A stretch of DNA of 64,000 nt from Akkermansia muciniphila (lineage in GTDB: Bacteria; Verrucomicrobiota; Verrucomicrobiia; Opitutales; UBA953): contig CALQLO010000004.1 in NCBI GenBank assembly GCA_943331445.1, positions 1 through 64,000 of the forward strand. The letters run 5' to 3'. The notes under the pieces were generated by a model, which had not been told where the DNA came from, searched no databases, and saw only the letters and a list, made by a program, of their open reading frames with translations. Numbering within the stretch: position 1 is the stretch's first letter; every line of letters starts with the position of its first letter. Made by a program: the position numbers and the translations under genes. Shown in pieces: positions 54,341 to 64,000 of the stretch.

Positions 54341-56188
54341 ATGAACACCATCCTTCTCGCCGCAGAAGCCGCCAAGGGCATCGACCCTTGGATTGCGATC
54401 TGCTCGCTCGCTACCGTGGCCATCACCGTCGGCATGGGTTTCTGGACCGCCGGAAAATCCAAGAGCGCGGGCGACTTCTTCGTGGCAGGCCGTTCGGTCT
54501 CCGTCGGCTGGAACGCCTCTGCCATCTCGGGGGAATACCTCTCCGCTGCGTCCTTCATGGGCGTGGCAGGTATGGTCATGGCTACCGGCTACGACGCACT
54601 CTGGTATCCGGTCTGCTATGCCTGCGGCTACCTGTTCCTGCTGCTCTTCATCGCCGGCCCACTGCGCCGCTTCGGTGCCTACACCATCCCGGATTTCGCG
54701 GAAGGCCGTTATGATTCGCCGATGTTCCGTAAAATCGCGGTCTGCTTCGTGCTCTTCATCGGTTTCTTCTACACCATGCCGCAGATGAAGGGTGCTGGCA
54801 CAACGCTGGCTTACATCTTCCCCGGCCTGCCCTATTGGGCCGGCGTGGTCGTCGTCGGCGCCGTCATCACGCTCAACGTGTCGCTTGGTGGTATGAAGGG
54901 TATCACGCTCGTCCAAGCCTTCCAATATTGGCTGAAGGTTTTCGCTATCACCGTGCCGATCTTTGTCTTGGCCTCGCTTGTCGGCCATTACCAACAGCAC
55001 CTCGCGGCCAATAAGACTAGCCAGGAAACGGTGGCCGCCGCGCCGGCGGGCATCGAGCGCAAGGCCCTGCCGGCCAAGGCGCCCAAGGATGAGGCCTGGA
55101 TCGCCCCGTTCGGCAAGCTCACCACCAAGGCCCTCGATGCATCTATCGTCGCCGCCAAGACGCCTGAGGCGAAAGCGGAACTTGAGGCGAATAAGAAGCC
55201 CTACTCGCTCCTTTACACCTATTCGCTGATCATCGCACTCGTCTGTGGCACCGCCGGTCTACCGCACATCCTTGTCCGCTTCTATACCAACCCAGACGGC
55301 GTCGCCGCCAAACGCACCACGATGTGGGTGATGATTCTGATTGGTGTCTTCTACGTCTTCCCGCCCGTCTATGGAGTCATCGGACGCTCACTGACACCAG
55401 AGCTCTACGATGCCGTCGGCGCCAAGGGCACCGACAAAGTCGTGCTCGAGCTGCCCACACTACTTGCTGGTCGAGACCATCCGCTCCTTGGCTCCATTCT
55501 CTCGGGCATCACCTGTGCAGGCGCCTTCGCCGCGTTTATGTCCACCTTCTCCGGACTGCTCGTCTCGATGTCCAGTGCCCTCGCGCACGACATCTACGGA
55601 CGCATGTTGAAGCCCGGGGCCTCGCCGGAACAACGCCTGAAGGCATTCAAGTGGTCGGCGCTCATCGTTGGCCTCGTAGCCGTCGGCCTCGGATCGCAGG
55701 TCGAAGCGCTGGAAATCAACTTCATGGTCGGCCAGGCTTTCGCCATCGCGGCGGCCAGCTACTTCCCCTTGCTCTTCATGAGCGTCTGGTGGCGCGGCAT
55801 GACCATGCGTGGTGCGGCCACGGGCATGCTCGTCGGCGGGCTCAGCGCCCTGGCATCCATCACCTTGACTTCGATTTCTGACGTCGCCGTCGCCAAGGCG
55901 AAGAAGATCGCCGATGCCGCGGAACTTTCGGCTTACTGGGCCGATCACCCGCTCGCTAAGACCATCGCGGATTATTGGGTCGCCCACCCGCTCGCCCGCA
56001 TCCTTTGCGAACAGCCCGCCATCTGGGCCGTGCCGCTCTCGATCATCTTGATGATTGTGGTTTCAAAAGCCACCGAGGCCACCGTACCGGCGGATGTACG
56101 CATGAAAATGCTCGTCCTCCATGCCCCAGAAGCCCTGGGCCTGAAACAGGAATACATCAAGGAGCACGAAGGTCTCGGCGGCCACTGA
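54341..56188 (+). CDS. Sodium:solute symporter, acetate-permease (ActP) type
   Basis: 615 residues with about 13 membrane helices. SSS-family features: SAGDFFVAGRSVSVGWNASAISGEYLSAASF in outline, GGMKGITLVQAFQYW, and a GLPHILVRFYTNPD segment. A hydrophilic loop of ~70 residues (~220-290) with many Ala/Lys and the DUF485 partner place it in the VC_2705/ActP-like subfamily that takes up acetate or related carboxylates. Substrate is by family only. No acs gene is adjacent. Confidence 0.92.
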   Translation: MNTILLAAEAAKGIDPWIAICSLATVAITVGMGFWTAGKSKSAGDFFVAGRSVSVGWNASAISGEYLSAASFMGVAGMVMATGYDALWYPVCYACGYLFLLLFIAGPLRRFGAYTIPDFAEGRYDSPMFRKIAVCFVLFIGFFYTMPQMKGAGTTLAYIFPGLPYWAGVVVVGAVITLNVSLGGMKGITLVQAFQYWLKVFAITVPIFVLASLVGHYQQHLAANKTSQETVAAAPAGIERKALPAKAPKDEAWIAPFGKLTTKALDASIVAAKTPEAKAELEANKKPYSLLYTYSLIIALVCGTAGLPHILVRFYTNPDGVAAKRTTMWVMILIGVFYVFPPVYGVIGRSLTPELYDAVGAKGTDKVVLELPTLLAGRDHPLLGSILSGITCAGAFAAFMSTFSGLLVSMSSALAHDIYGRMLKPGASPEQRLKAFKWSALIVGLVAVGLGSQVEALEINFMVGQAFAIAAASYFPLLFMSVWWRGMTMRGAATGMLVGGLSALASITLTSISDVAVAKAKKIADAAELSAYWADHPLAKTIADYWVAHPLARILCEQPAIWAVPLSIILMIVVSKATEATVPADVRMKMLVLHAPEALGLKQEYIKEHEGLGGH

Positions 56189-56268
56189 GCACGGTTTCCG
56201 GGCGGATTATTCCCGTCCCGGGAAACTTGAATCTTGGAAGTCGGCCCGGGGGCGTCTTTGCTTTGGGC

Positions 56269-56616
56269 GTGCCAACTGAACTGAGTGAAGACGACTCCCG
56301 CGCCTACGGCGTGGTTCAGGCGTTCTCGCTCTTTTTGGCAGCGGGTACGCTTTACGCCGCCTACCTGATGACGCGCCAAGCGGCACCCGTCTTTCTGGGG
56401 CAGGTCACGGACCCTTATGACCGAGTGGTATGGGTCGGCGTGGGCGTCGGCATCCCGACCGCCCTCTGTGGAGCCGCCATCGCCATAATGGCCGCCCAGC
56501 ATCGCCGCTGGGACTTCCTTCGCATCGCCGCCACCACCCTGCTCATCGGCAACCTCGGCATTCCCCTGACCTGGGGTGTGCTTTGGCTAATGCGCAACGG
56601 CTACCTCCCTCTCTGA
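56269..56616 (+). CDS. Small membrane protein, unknown function
   Basis: 115 residues from the GTG at 56269 (VPTELSEDDSRAYGVVQAF); TTG 56263 is an alternative. Three hydrophobic helices (FSLFLAAGTLYAAYLMT; VWVGVGVGIPTALCGAAIAIMA; TLLIGNLGIPLTWGVLWLM). The frame runs back into the symporter gene without a better start. It ends one base before hemC, which suggests co-transcription. No family recognised. Confidence 0.62.
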   Translation: MPTELSEDDSRAYGVVQAFSLFLAAGTLYAAYLMTRQAAPVFLGQVTDPYDRVVWVGVGVGIPTALCGAAIAIMAAQHRRWDFLRIAATTLLIGNLGIPLTWGVLWLMRNGYLPL

Positions 56617-56617
56617 T

Positions 56618-57472
56618 ATGTCCGGCCCCATCGTCATTGTCACGCGCGGCAGCCCGTTAGCCCTCCAACAGGCCCACGATGCTGCGGCCCGGCTTAGCCA
56701 AGCGCTCCATCGTCCGACTGAAGTCCGCATCCTCACCACGACGGGTGACCGTCAGGCGAGCTGGTCGCTCGAGAAACAAGGTGGCAAAGGGCTCTTCACC
56801 GCTGAACTCGAACAGGCCCTCCTCCGCGGTGAAGCGGATGTGGCCATCCACAGTTCGAAAGATCTTCCCACGGAGATGCCGGCTGGCCTGGCCATCGCAG
56901 TCTGTCTGCCCCGCCAGGATGCCCGCGATGTGCTCGTGCGGCGCATCGATGTCACCCACCCGAAACTCATCGCCACCGGCAGCCCGCGCCGCCGCACCCA
57001 AGGTGCGATCACTTTCCCGGAAGCACAGTGGACCGAGCTCCGCGGCAATGTGGATACGCGTCTCAAGAAACTCGCCAACGGAGATGCGGACGCCTCGTAC
57101 CTCGCCGCGTCGGGCCTCAATCGCCTCGGCATTAAGACTTGGCCGGGCCTCAGCCTCGAGCCAGTCGCCCTATCCCAAATGGTGCCAGCGGCCGGCCAAG
57201 GGGCCGTCGCAATTCAATCGCGCACCGCCGATATCAGCCAATACCTCGCGGCCGGCTGCGCTGCCACGACTTACTCCGTCACCGTCGAACGACTGTTCCT
57301 AGCCAAACTCGGCGAAGGCTGCCACACGGCATTTGCCTGCCACCATGCCGCTGGTCGCGTGCACCTCTTCCGCGCCGATTTCGGTCGCCGTGATTTCGAT
57401 TTCCCGGTCTCCGACCTCGCCGCCGCCGATGCGCTTGCCGATTCGATTCTCCGCCAGATCCTGCCCCGCTGA
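56618..57472 (+). CDS. hemC: Porphobilinogen deaminase
   Basis: Joins four porphobilinogens into hydroxymethylbilane. 284 residues, somewhat short (about 310 is common). Seen: IVTRGSPLALQQAHDA, TTTGDRQ, GKGLFTAELEQALLRGEADVAIHSSKDLPTE in outline, and GSPRRRTQGAI. The dipyrromethane-cofactor cysteine lies in KLGEGCHTAFACH. Followed by hemD after two bases. Confidence 0.95.
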   Translation: MSGPIVIVTRGSPLALQQAHDAAARLSQALHRPTEVRILTTTGDRQASWSLEKQGGKGLFTAELEQALLRGEADVAIHSSKDLPTEMPAGLAIAVCLPRQDARDVLVRRIDVTHPKLIATGSPRRRTQGAITFPEAQWTELRGNVDTRLKKLANGDADASYLAASGLNRLGIKTWPGLSLEPVALSQMVPAAGQGAVAIQSRTADISQYLAAGCAATTYSVTVERLFLAKLGEGCHTAFACHHAAGRVHLFRADFGRRDFDFPVSDLAAADALADSILRQILPR

Positions 57473-57474
57473 AC

Positions 57475-58256
57475 ATGAGTAAACTTCCCCTGCGCGACCG
57501 CCACATCGTCCTCACCCGCCCAGAAGGTCGCGGAGCTGATTGGAAAAACGCCCTGAGCGAGGCGGGCGCCGCCGTCTCCGAATTGCCCTTGCTCGAAATC
57601 AAATTCGAGCCGGATGACACGGTGCTGAGCGAAGTGCTCGACGCCATGGGTGAGTACGACTGGGTCGTCTTTACCAGCCCCAATGGTGTGCGCGGATTCT
57701 TTGACCGCTTCTTCGAACGCTTCTCGGATATCCGTTCGGTCGGTGGCGTCCGCTTCGCTTGCGTCGGGCCCGCAACGGAAAAAGCCCTGCGACAATACCA
57801 CTTAGATTCCGACCTCACCGCCACCCAGAATGATGCGCTCACCCTGGGCCGCGAGCTGATGGCGAAGCACGACATCGAGAATCAGAAAATCCTGCTCGTC
57901 ACTGGCAACCTGAACTCACCTGAACTTTCGCGTCTCCTCATGGAAGGGGCCATGGCCATCGTGGACTTACTTAAAGTCTACGCCACCGAAGAGAAGTCCG
58001 TCGCCGAATCGCCAGAAGCCGCTGAATTCCGTCGTCGCGGAGCCGATGTCATCGTCTTTGCCAGCCCTTCGGCCGTGGAATCTTTCCTCCACCAGGCAGC
58101 CGCCTTGCGCCCCGATGCAGGAGCCCGCCAGCCCAAGGCCGTAGCCATTGGCGACACGACCGCTGATGCGTTGCGCAAGGCTGGCATTCCGCTTGCCGGG
58201 ACGGCCGCCGCGCCGACCGCCACCGCCATTCGTAATGCGGTGATTGACGCCCTCTC

Positions 58257-58260
<4 letters not shown>
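57475..58260 (+). CDS. hemD: Uroporphyrinogen-III synthase
   Basis: Cyclises hydroxymethylbilane with ring-D inversion. 261 residues. Low conservation is normal for HemD; recognisable segments are IVLTRPEGRGADWKNAL, DWVVFTSPNGVRGFFDRF, FACVGPATEKAL, and the C-terminal VIVFASPSAVESFL, AIGDTTADALRKAGI. It overlaps trpF by 4 bp (ATGA), so hemC-hemD-trpF is one operon. Confidence 0.92.
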
Positions 58261-59335
<1,075 letters not shown>

Positions 59336-59358
59336 GTCACCCTGTTCGGAGCAAGCAG

Positions 59359-59386
59359 AAGGGCGTCCCTCGGGACGCCCTTTTTC
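59359..59386 (+). terminator. Intrinsic terminator
   Basis: AAGGGCGTCC and GGACGCCCTT arms with loop CTCG, then TTTTTCG. It separates the PII gene from the convergent cupin gene. Confidence 0.88.
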
Positions 59387-59392
59387 GTTGGC

Positions 59393-59896
59393 CTATTTCG
59401 TGGCGGCCTTGGCGGCCTCACGCTTAGCAATCATGCCAGGCGAATTCCACTTAATGACGTGGTAGGTCGCCTGCCCTTCGCCCGCATTGCGAATCGCGTG
59501 CTCGATATTGGCAGCCTGAAAAATCACGGAGCCCGGGCCGAGCTTCACCCAGTCGCCCGCCACCAAGGCCTCCACCGTACCCTCTTTGACAATGAGCAGC
59601 TCTTCATCGGCATGCTGATGGGGTGCGTGCGGAGCCTGGCCCTTGTTCAAGGTGGTCACATGCATCTCCAACTCATCGAGCGTGGCCGTCGGGGCGCGGC
59701 AAACGGCACGGGATTCCCCGACCTTGGTCTGCTTCACGACAAGTTTCTGCCAATCAAAGGCCACCGAACCCATGATGGACTTGGGAGTGGCCACCGTAGC
59801 GGCGACTGGACCTTGGCCAATGAAGCCCGTCAGGCCTAGGCAGACGGAAGCAGTCAGGACAGCGACGGCGAGGTCGCGACGATTGGGGGTAATCAT
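59393..59896 (-). CDS. Secreted cupin-domain protein
   Basis: 167 residues. The N-terminus (MITPNRRDLAVAVLTASVCLGLTGF) has a twin-arginine-like pair before a hydrophobic stretch, so export is likely. Cupin motif 1 APHAPHQHADEELLIVKEG supplies histidines and a glutamate; motif 2 lies around VIFQAANIEHAIRNAG. Metal-binding is expected; function unknown. Convergent with the PII gene. Confidence 0.85.
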   Translation of the reverse strand: MITPNRRDLAVAVLTASVCLGLTGFIGQGPVAATVATPKSIMGSVAFDWQKLVVKQTKVGESRAVCRAPTATLDELEMHVTTLNKGQAPHAPHQHADEELLIVKEGTVEALVAGDWVKLGPGSVIFQAANIEHAIRNAGEGQATYHVIKWNSPGMIAKREAAKAATK

Positions 59897-59983
59897 GCGG
59901 ACTTTCTAGGAAATCGGCCGAGGGGAGTAAAGAGCCCATCCAGACGCCTTGCCCTCCGGGCTGACCTAATCGTAATCTGCCCC

Positions 59984-61648
59984 ATGCCTCGCCCCCTGTT
60001 CCGCTGGACGGCCGCCCTGCTCGCCCTGATGGCTAGCTTAGCGGGCTGTAGCGACGGCAAGACCACGGCCGAGAAGAAAGCCGCCGAGGGCTACCTGATT
60101 ATCAATAATATGGCCGAGCCCTCGGGACTCGACCCGCAGACCGTCACCGGCCTCAGCGAAAGCCACATCATCGGCGCCCTCTTTGAGGGGTTAGTGAATT
60201 ACGACCCCAAGGACCTGCACCCCATCCCGGGTGTGGCCGAGAGTTGGTCGATGTCCAAAGACGGCAAGACCTGGACCTTCCGCCTACGCACTTCCGCCCG
60301 CTGGTCGAACGGCGATCCGGTGACGTCGGCGGACTTCCTCTTCAGTTACGAGCGCATGCTCTCGCCAAGTTTCGGCGCCGAATATGCGTCGATGCTGCAC
60401 GGCATTCGCCGCGCCAAGGATTTCAACTCAGGAAAGATTAGGAACTTCAAAGATGTCGGCGTAAGAACCCCCGACGCGCGCACGCTCGTCATTGAGCTCG
60501 AGAACCCCATCCCTTATTTCCTCCAACTCCTCTGCCATCAGAGCTGGATGCCGGTACATCCCGGCACGATCCTGAAGCACGGCAAGATGGACTCCCTTAA
60601 CACGCTCTGGACTCGCCCAGGAGCGATGGTGAGCAATGGCGCCTTCACCCTCGAGACATGGGAAGTCGCCCGGCGGGTCGTCGTCCGCAAAACCCCCACG
60701 TATTGGAATGCCCAGGAAGTCTCCCTCAATGCGGTGGAGTTCCGCGCCATTTCCGACTTGTTCGCCGAAGAACGAGCCTTCCGGGGCGGCGAACTCCATA
60801 TCACCGGAGCCGTCCCGCCTTACAAGGTTGCCAAACTACGCGCCGAAAAAGCCCCGCAACTACGACTCGATCCGTTCTTCTCCACCGCTTTTGTGTGGGT
60901 CAACTGCAACATCAAGGGCGACAAGCCTACTGATGTCGCTGCCCGCAAGGCACTCAGCGACCCGCGTGTCCGCCAGGCGCTCGGGATGGCGATCGACCGC
61001 AATCTCATTGCCGAGAAAGTGCTCCGAGCCGGCGAGACGCCAGCCTTGAGCTTCACCCCCCCAGGGGCGGGCGGCTTCCAATCCCAAGCCCGCTGGAGCC
61101 AGAATTTCGACGAAGCCCGCCGGCTACTTGCTGAGGCTGGCTACCCCAAGGGCAAGGGCCTGCCGAAATTCGACTACCTGTACAATACTTCGGAAGGTGC
61201 GCAGATGGTGGCCCAAACCTATCAGGAGATGTGGCGCCGCGAACTCGGCGTGGAGGTCGAGCTCCGCAACCTTGAATGGAAAGTCTACCTCTCCGCGATG
61301 CACAAAGGCGAATTCCACCTCTGCCGCGGCGCCTGGGTTGGCGATTACAATGACCCGAACACCTTCCTCGAGATGCTCATCAGCGGTAACGAATTGAACA
61401 TCTCGCACTGGAGCGACGCCGAGTATGATCGCTTGCTGGACTTAGCCGCCAAGGAGACGGATCAGACCAAACGCTTCGGCTATTTCGAACAAGCCGAAGC
61501 CCGCCTCATCAGCCAAGCCCCCGTCCTGCCGGTCGTCTTCAATAAGAATAAATTCCTGATCCGCCCCGAGGTGCAAGGCTGGTACCCCACCCTGCTGGAC
61601 CAGCACCCGTTCACCGCCGTGAAGCTCGTCCCCGCGAAAGGGGATTGA
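59984..61648 (+). CDS. Peptide/oligopeptide ABC transporter substrate-binding lipoprotein
   Basis: 554 residues with a lipoprotein signal (LMASLAGC). SBP family 5: NNMAEPSGLDPQTVTG, LFEGLVNYDPKDLHPIPGVAESW in outline, and RWSNGDPVTSADFLFSYERML, as in OppA or DppA. C-terminal WSDAEYDRLLDLA block present. It should capture peptides for an ABC importer, but no permease or ATPase gene is adjacent, so the rest of the transporter must be elsewhere. Confidence 0.93.
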   Translation: MPRPLFRWTAALLALMASLAGCSDGKTTAEKKAAEGYLIINNMAEPSGLDPQTVTGLSESHIIGALFEGLVNYDPKDLHPIPGVAESWSMSKDGKTWTFRLRTSARWSNGDPVTSADFLFSYERMLSPSFGAEYASMLHGIRRAKDFNSGKIRNFKDVGVRTPDARTLVIELENPIPYFLQLLCHQSWMPVHPGTILKHGKMDSLNTLWTRPGAMVSNGAFTLETWEVARRVVVRKTPTYWNAQEVSLNAVEFRAISDLFAEERAFRGGELHITGAVPPYKVAKLRAEKAPQLRLDPFFSTAFVWVNCNIKGDKPTDVAARKALSDPRVRQALGMAIDRNLIAEKVLRAGETPALSFTPPGAGGFQSQARWSQNFDEARRLLAEAGYPKGKGLPKFDYLYNTSEGAQMVAQTYQEMWRRELGVEVELRNLEWKVYLSAMHKGEFHLCRGAWVGDYNDPNTFLEMLISGNELNISHWSDAEYDRLLDLAAKETDQTKRFGYFEQAEARLISQAPVLPVVFNKNKFLIRPEVQGWYPTLLDQHPFTAVKLVPAKGD

Positions 61649-61693
61649 AGCAGGCCTCCACGTGCTTACACTGACCCCACAAACATCTTAAAT

Positions 61694-62203
61694 ATGCGTC
61701 TCCTCGCCCTCTCCCTCCTGGCTTGCATCGCCTCCATCCACGGCCTGGCCCAGGCCGATCCACTCGGTGCGCGCGGCGCCGATGACAAGGCCTTCGCCAA
61801 ACTCAAGGGCATCACCTTCTTCTACATCGACGTCACCTCGACCGAAAATCGCCCGGAAGACGCCGACCTACGGAGCGATATCCGCGAAACCATCGAGCTC
61901 ATGATGCTCAAGGCAGGCATCACGCCCAAGTCCATCGACGGCGTCAACCCGGACACCGCCACGCCTCTGCTCAATATCGATATCCGACTCGACCGTGGCC
62001 TCGGTCGTTACAACTCGGACGTCATCATCTCCGTCCGCGATAACGCGACCATCACACGCAATAAGGAAGCTGTCTTGGCTCAATCTTACGCCCAATCCAA
62101 GCGGGCCATGGGCACCTCGGACAGCACGCTCTCCCGCGAGATCAAAGCCCGGAGCCGCGAGCTGCTCGCCGAGCTGATTGAAGGCATGAAGCGAATCAAG
62201 TAA
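61694..62203 (+). CDS. Secreted hypothetical protein
   Basis: 169 residues with a signal peptide (MRLLALSLLACIASIHGLAQA). A mixed alpha/beta body (GITFFYIDVTSTENRPEDADL; LLNIDIRLDRGLGRYNSDVIISVRDNA) and a basic helical C-terminus (IKARSRELLAELIEGMKRIK). The middle recalls periplasmic DUF4136-like or TPM-like proteins, but I cannot assign a family. The HPP gene starts 9 bases later, so they may be co-transcribed. Confidence 0.7.
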   Translation: MRLLALSLLACIASIHGLAQADPLGARGADDKAFAKLKGITFFYIDVTSTENRPEDADLRSDIRETIELMMLKAGITPKSIDGVNPDTATPLLNIDIRLDRGLGRYNSDVIISVRDNATITRNKEAVLAQSYAQSKRAMGTSDSTLSREIKARSRELLAELIEGMKRIK

Positions 62204-62212
62204 GCGGACCGC

Positions 62213-62728
62213 ATGAATCTGCTCCGAAAGATGCGGGGCGACGGCGCCGAGTTGCCACCCCGCTCACCTTGGGCGGCGATTCTGGCCACGGCCTTGGTGG
62301 CCACGTTGATCGTAGCGGCGTTCGCGCTACTCACGCAAAGGCTGGATATCATCCTGCTCTTGGGGACCTTTGCCGCCAGTTCGCTGATTGTCTTCGCCTA
62401 CCCCGACTCGCCTTTCGCCCAACCGCGCAACGTCATCGTAGGGCATCTCATCGGTGTGCTGGCTGGGCTGGTTTTAATTAAATGCTGCGGGACCATCTGG
62501 TGGTCCCAGGCCCTGGCCGTCGGAGTGACCATTGGCACGATGAAGATCACGCGTACGGTGCACCCGCCCGCGTGCTCTAATCCGCTCATCATTTTCTCCC
62601 TCAAAAGCAGCCCAGGCTGGTCCTTCCTCCTCTTCCCCACCCTCACTGGGGCTATCGTCATCGTCCTGATCGCGCTCGTTTATCATAACTTGCGCCGAGA
62701 GGCCCGCTGGCCCAAATATTGGTATTGA
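62213..62728 (+). CDS. HPP-family integral membrane protein
   Basis: 171 residues with about four membrane helices and the conserved VHPPACSNPL motif that names the HPP family (PF04982), with PRNVIVGHLIG. Cyanobacterial members carry nitrite; the role of others is unknown. It follows a secreted protein gene by nine bases and precedes ridA by four. Confidence 0.86.
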   Translation: MNLLRKMRGDGAELPPRSPWAAILATALVATLIVAAFALLTQRLDIILLLGTFAASSLIVFAYPDSPFAQPRNVIVGHLIGVLAGLVLIKCCGTIWWSQALAVGVTIGTMKITRTVHPPACSNPLIIFSLKSSPGWSFLLFPTLTGAIVIVLIALVYHNLRREARWPKYWY

Positions 62729-62732
62729 ACTT

Positions 62733-63197
62733 ATGTCCTCCGTCGAAGCCCGCCTCTCTGAACTCGGCCTCACCCTGCCGACCCCTCCTGCCGCCGCGGG
62801 TGCCTACGTCCCCGCCGTCCGGACGGGCAACCTGCTCTACCTCGCGGGCACCTTGCCGATGAAAGATGGCAAGGTGGCTTCGCTCGGCAAAGTTGGCCGC
62901 GACGTCGACCTCGCGCAGGCCGCCGAGGCGGCCAAACTTTGCACGCTCAACGCACTCGCCAATGCGAAGGCCGCCCTGGGCTCGCTCGACCGCGTGGTGC
63001 GCGTGGTAATGGTCAACGGCTTCGTCAACGGCATCGACGGCTTTAGTGATAGTCCCAAAGTCCTGAATGGTGCCTCGGAGTTCCTGTTGCAGGTCTTCGG
63101 CGAAGCCGGCAAACACGCCCGCGCCGCCGTCTCCGTCAACGGACTCCCACTAGGCGTCTCCGTCGAAGTCCAGATGGTCCTCGAGATTCGCGACTAA
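62733..63197 (+). CDS. RidA/YjgF-family protein
   Basis: 154 residues of the YjgF/RidA fold, longer-form subgroup: GNLLYLAGTLPMKDGKVAS, AAEAAKLCTLNALANAKAALGSLDRV in outline, and VNGLPLGVSVEVQM at the end. Canonical RidA deaminates reactive enamines from PLP enzymes; its arginine is not clearly placed in this form, so activity is uncertain. Ends six bases before the convergent TolA/TonB-like gene. Confidence 0.88.
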   Translation: MSSVEARLSELGLTLPTPPAAAGAYVPAVRTGNLLYLAGTLPMKDGKVASLGKVGRDVDLAQAAEAAKLCTLNALANAKAALGSLDRVVRVVMVNGFVNGIDGFSDSPKVLNGASEFLLQVFGEAGKHARAAVSVNGLPLGVSVEVQMVLEIRD

Positions 63198-63203
63198 CCG
63201 GAT

Positions 63204-64000
63204 TCAGCCGTCGGATAGCTTAACCTTGGCGAAGTCGATTTTGAGCGACTTACCTGAAGGCGGCTTACCGCAATTACCGATCTGAGCGCAGGCGCGCTGG
63301 ACCAATTCAGCCATGTGCGCGTCCTTGGGACGCGTGACCCATCCGGCAAAAGAAACCCCGCCGGACACGTCGATGGCCAACGTCACCCCGCAGCTTCCGG
63401 GCGTAGCGATGAGACCGCCATCCGCCTCGACGATTTCCCGCCACGCCGAACGGAAACGTGCCAGCACTTCTCCTAGGTACGCCTGCATTTCGGAGGTAGA
63501 ACCCCCTTCGCCACCATTATCGCCGGTGCCAAAATCACGCCCCTGACGGACGGCCACGCCCCCAATACTGCCAGCCTTACCGGAGCCGGCCTTGCCGCCT
63601 TTGTTGGCACTTAGGAAATCGTTCAGGGAGGTCTTACCGGGCGCGGCACTCGCCCCGGCTTTAGGATTCGCCTTACTCATCGTCTTCGCGGCGGCGGAGT
63701 TTGCCGCGGCCTGCTCAGCCTTCTCGGCCTTCTCGCGTTCGCGCTCAATTTTTTCGAAATCGAGTTTCTTGATGTGCACCAGAGGCACGCTGGTCTTGGA
63801 GCCCGCCTCATGCCCTTTGGCGACACCTGGTGCCTTATCGATCTGACCAGGTCGCTTGCCCGGGGCACCTAATTCGACAGTTAAAAACGGGTCATGGGCC
63901 TCAACCGAAGGGCCCGTCTGGCGGGAAGCATACCAGGAGAAGCCCACGATGGCGCAAACAATGCCGGCGTGCACCGCAAGTGAACCGAGGAAACCTTTGC
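63204..64000 (-). CDS. TolA/TonB-like energy-transducer protein (5' end outside window)
   Basis: The frame is open to the window edge; the visible part starts GFLGSLAVHAGIVCAIVGFSWYAS, a membrane anchor. It is followed by a Lys/Glu/Ala-rich coiled-coil stalk (FEKIEREREKAEKAEQAAANS), a Gly/Lys linker, and a C-terminal globular domain ending GGVSFAGWVTRPKDAHMAELVQRA, as in TolA or TonB C-terminal domains. It should span the periplasm and couple inner-membrane energy to the outer membrane. The GTG at 63974 is an internal codon rather than a proven start. exbB/exbD or tolQ/tolR are probably beyond the window. Confidence 0.8.
   Translation of the reverse strand, partial: KGFLGSLAVHAGIVCAIVGFSWYASRQTGPSVEAHDPFLTVELGAPGKRPGQIDKAPGVAKGHEAGSKTSVPLVHIKKLDFEKIEREREKAEKAEQAAANSAAAKTMSKANPKAGASAAPGKTSLNDFLSANKGGKAGSGKAGSIGGVAVRQGRDFGTGDNGGEGGSTSEMQAYLGEVLARFRSAWREIVEADGGLIATPGSCGVTLAIDVSGGVSFAGWVTRPKDAHMAELVQRACAQIGNCGKPPSGKSLKIDFAKVKLSDG

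Overview
The window is high-GC DNA that reads as a bacterial chromosome. I see no phage, plasmid, transposase, CRISPR or rRNA. The gene set points to the PVC group, most likely Verrucomicrobiota (perhaps an Opitutae-like lineage; the rank is inference). It has a formylglycine-type sulfatase, a DUF1592/DUF1552 pair, several planctomycete-type cytochromes with CxxCH and MPPK motifs, two ThuA proteins, a DUF1080 protein, a PQQ-type sugar dehydrogenase fused to cytochrome c, and a UxaE-like epimerase. These sit among ordinary housekeeping genes. Most genes lack a Shine-Dalgarno sequence and instead have C/A-rich or pyrimidine-rich leaders. GTG and TTG starts occur, and uvrA may use a non-canonical start.

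Layout. 1-8.5 kb: end of a sulfatase, proC and hemL (-), then a secreted DUF1592, DUF1552 and BNR-repeat set. 8.5-16.8 kb: dnaK (-), hemB, a small membrane protein, uxaE-like gene (-), leuB, a Cdd1-like protein, ThuA and a LON-domain protein. 16.8-21.7 kb: a Fur-family regulator leading sufC-sufB-sufD-sufT, with two perfect inverted repeats in the leader, one of them over the regulator's start codon. 21.8-32.9 kb: sugar dehydrogenase/cytochrome fusion, hflX, three cytochrome c genes, a second ThuA, a multicopper oxidase fused to a redoxin domain (-), an esterase and a DUF1080 protein. 32.9-36.9 kb: PhnP-like hydrolase, an NsrR-type Rrf2 regulator divergent from a lipoprotein truncated globin with a 27-bp palindrome between them, ffh and a HAD phosphatase. 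37.1-45.7 kb, minus strand: aspartate aminotransferase, PF04020 membrane protein, and pstS-pstC-pstA-pstB-phoU with unusually large permeases. 45.7-52.1 kb: SGNH hydrolase, uvrA, and a minus-strand group of GAF, CCA/poly(A) polymerase, SUI1 and a small protein. 52.1-64 kb: tRNA-Val immediately upstream of ilvH-ilvC, DUF485 plus acetate-type symporter, hemC-hemD-trpF, a PII gene behind a sigma-54-type promoter, cupin, peptide-binding lipoprotein, HPP protein, RidA and a TolA/TonB-like protein cut by the window end.

How the genes fit together. The carbohydrate genes suggest a periplasmic programme of desulfation, sugar oxidation and electron delivery to c-type cytochromes. This is inferred from family membership and clustering. 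The regulatory pairs (Fur-like/suf, NsrR-like/globin) have visible palindromes that make specific predictions. Two signals are not explained by genes: a family of two-armed palindromes at three tail-to-tail gene junctions, and a recurrent TTTTTTGTGCC tail after intrinsic terminators. No intergenic stretch exceeds 300 bases.
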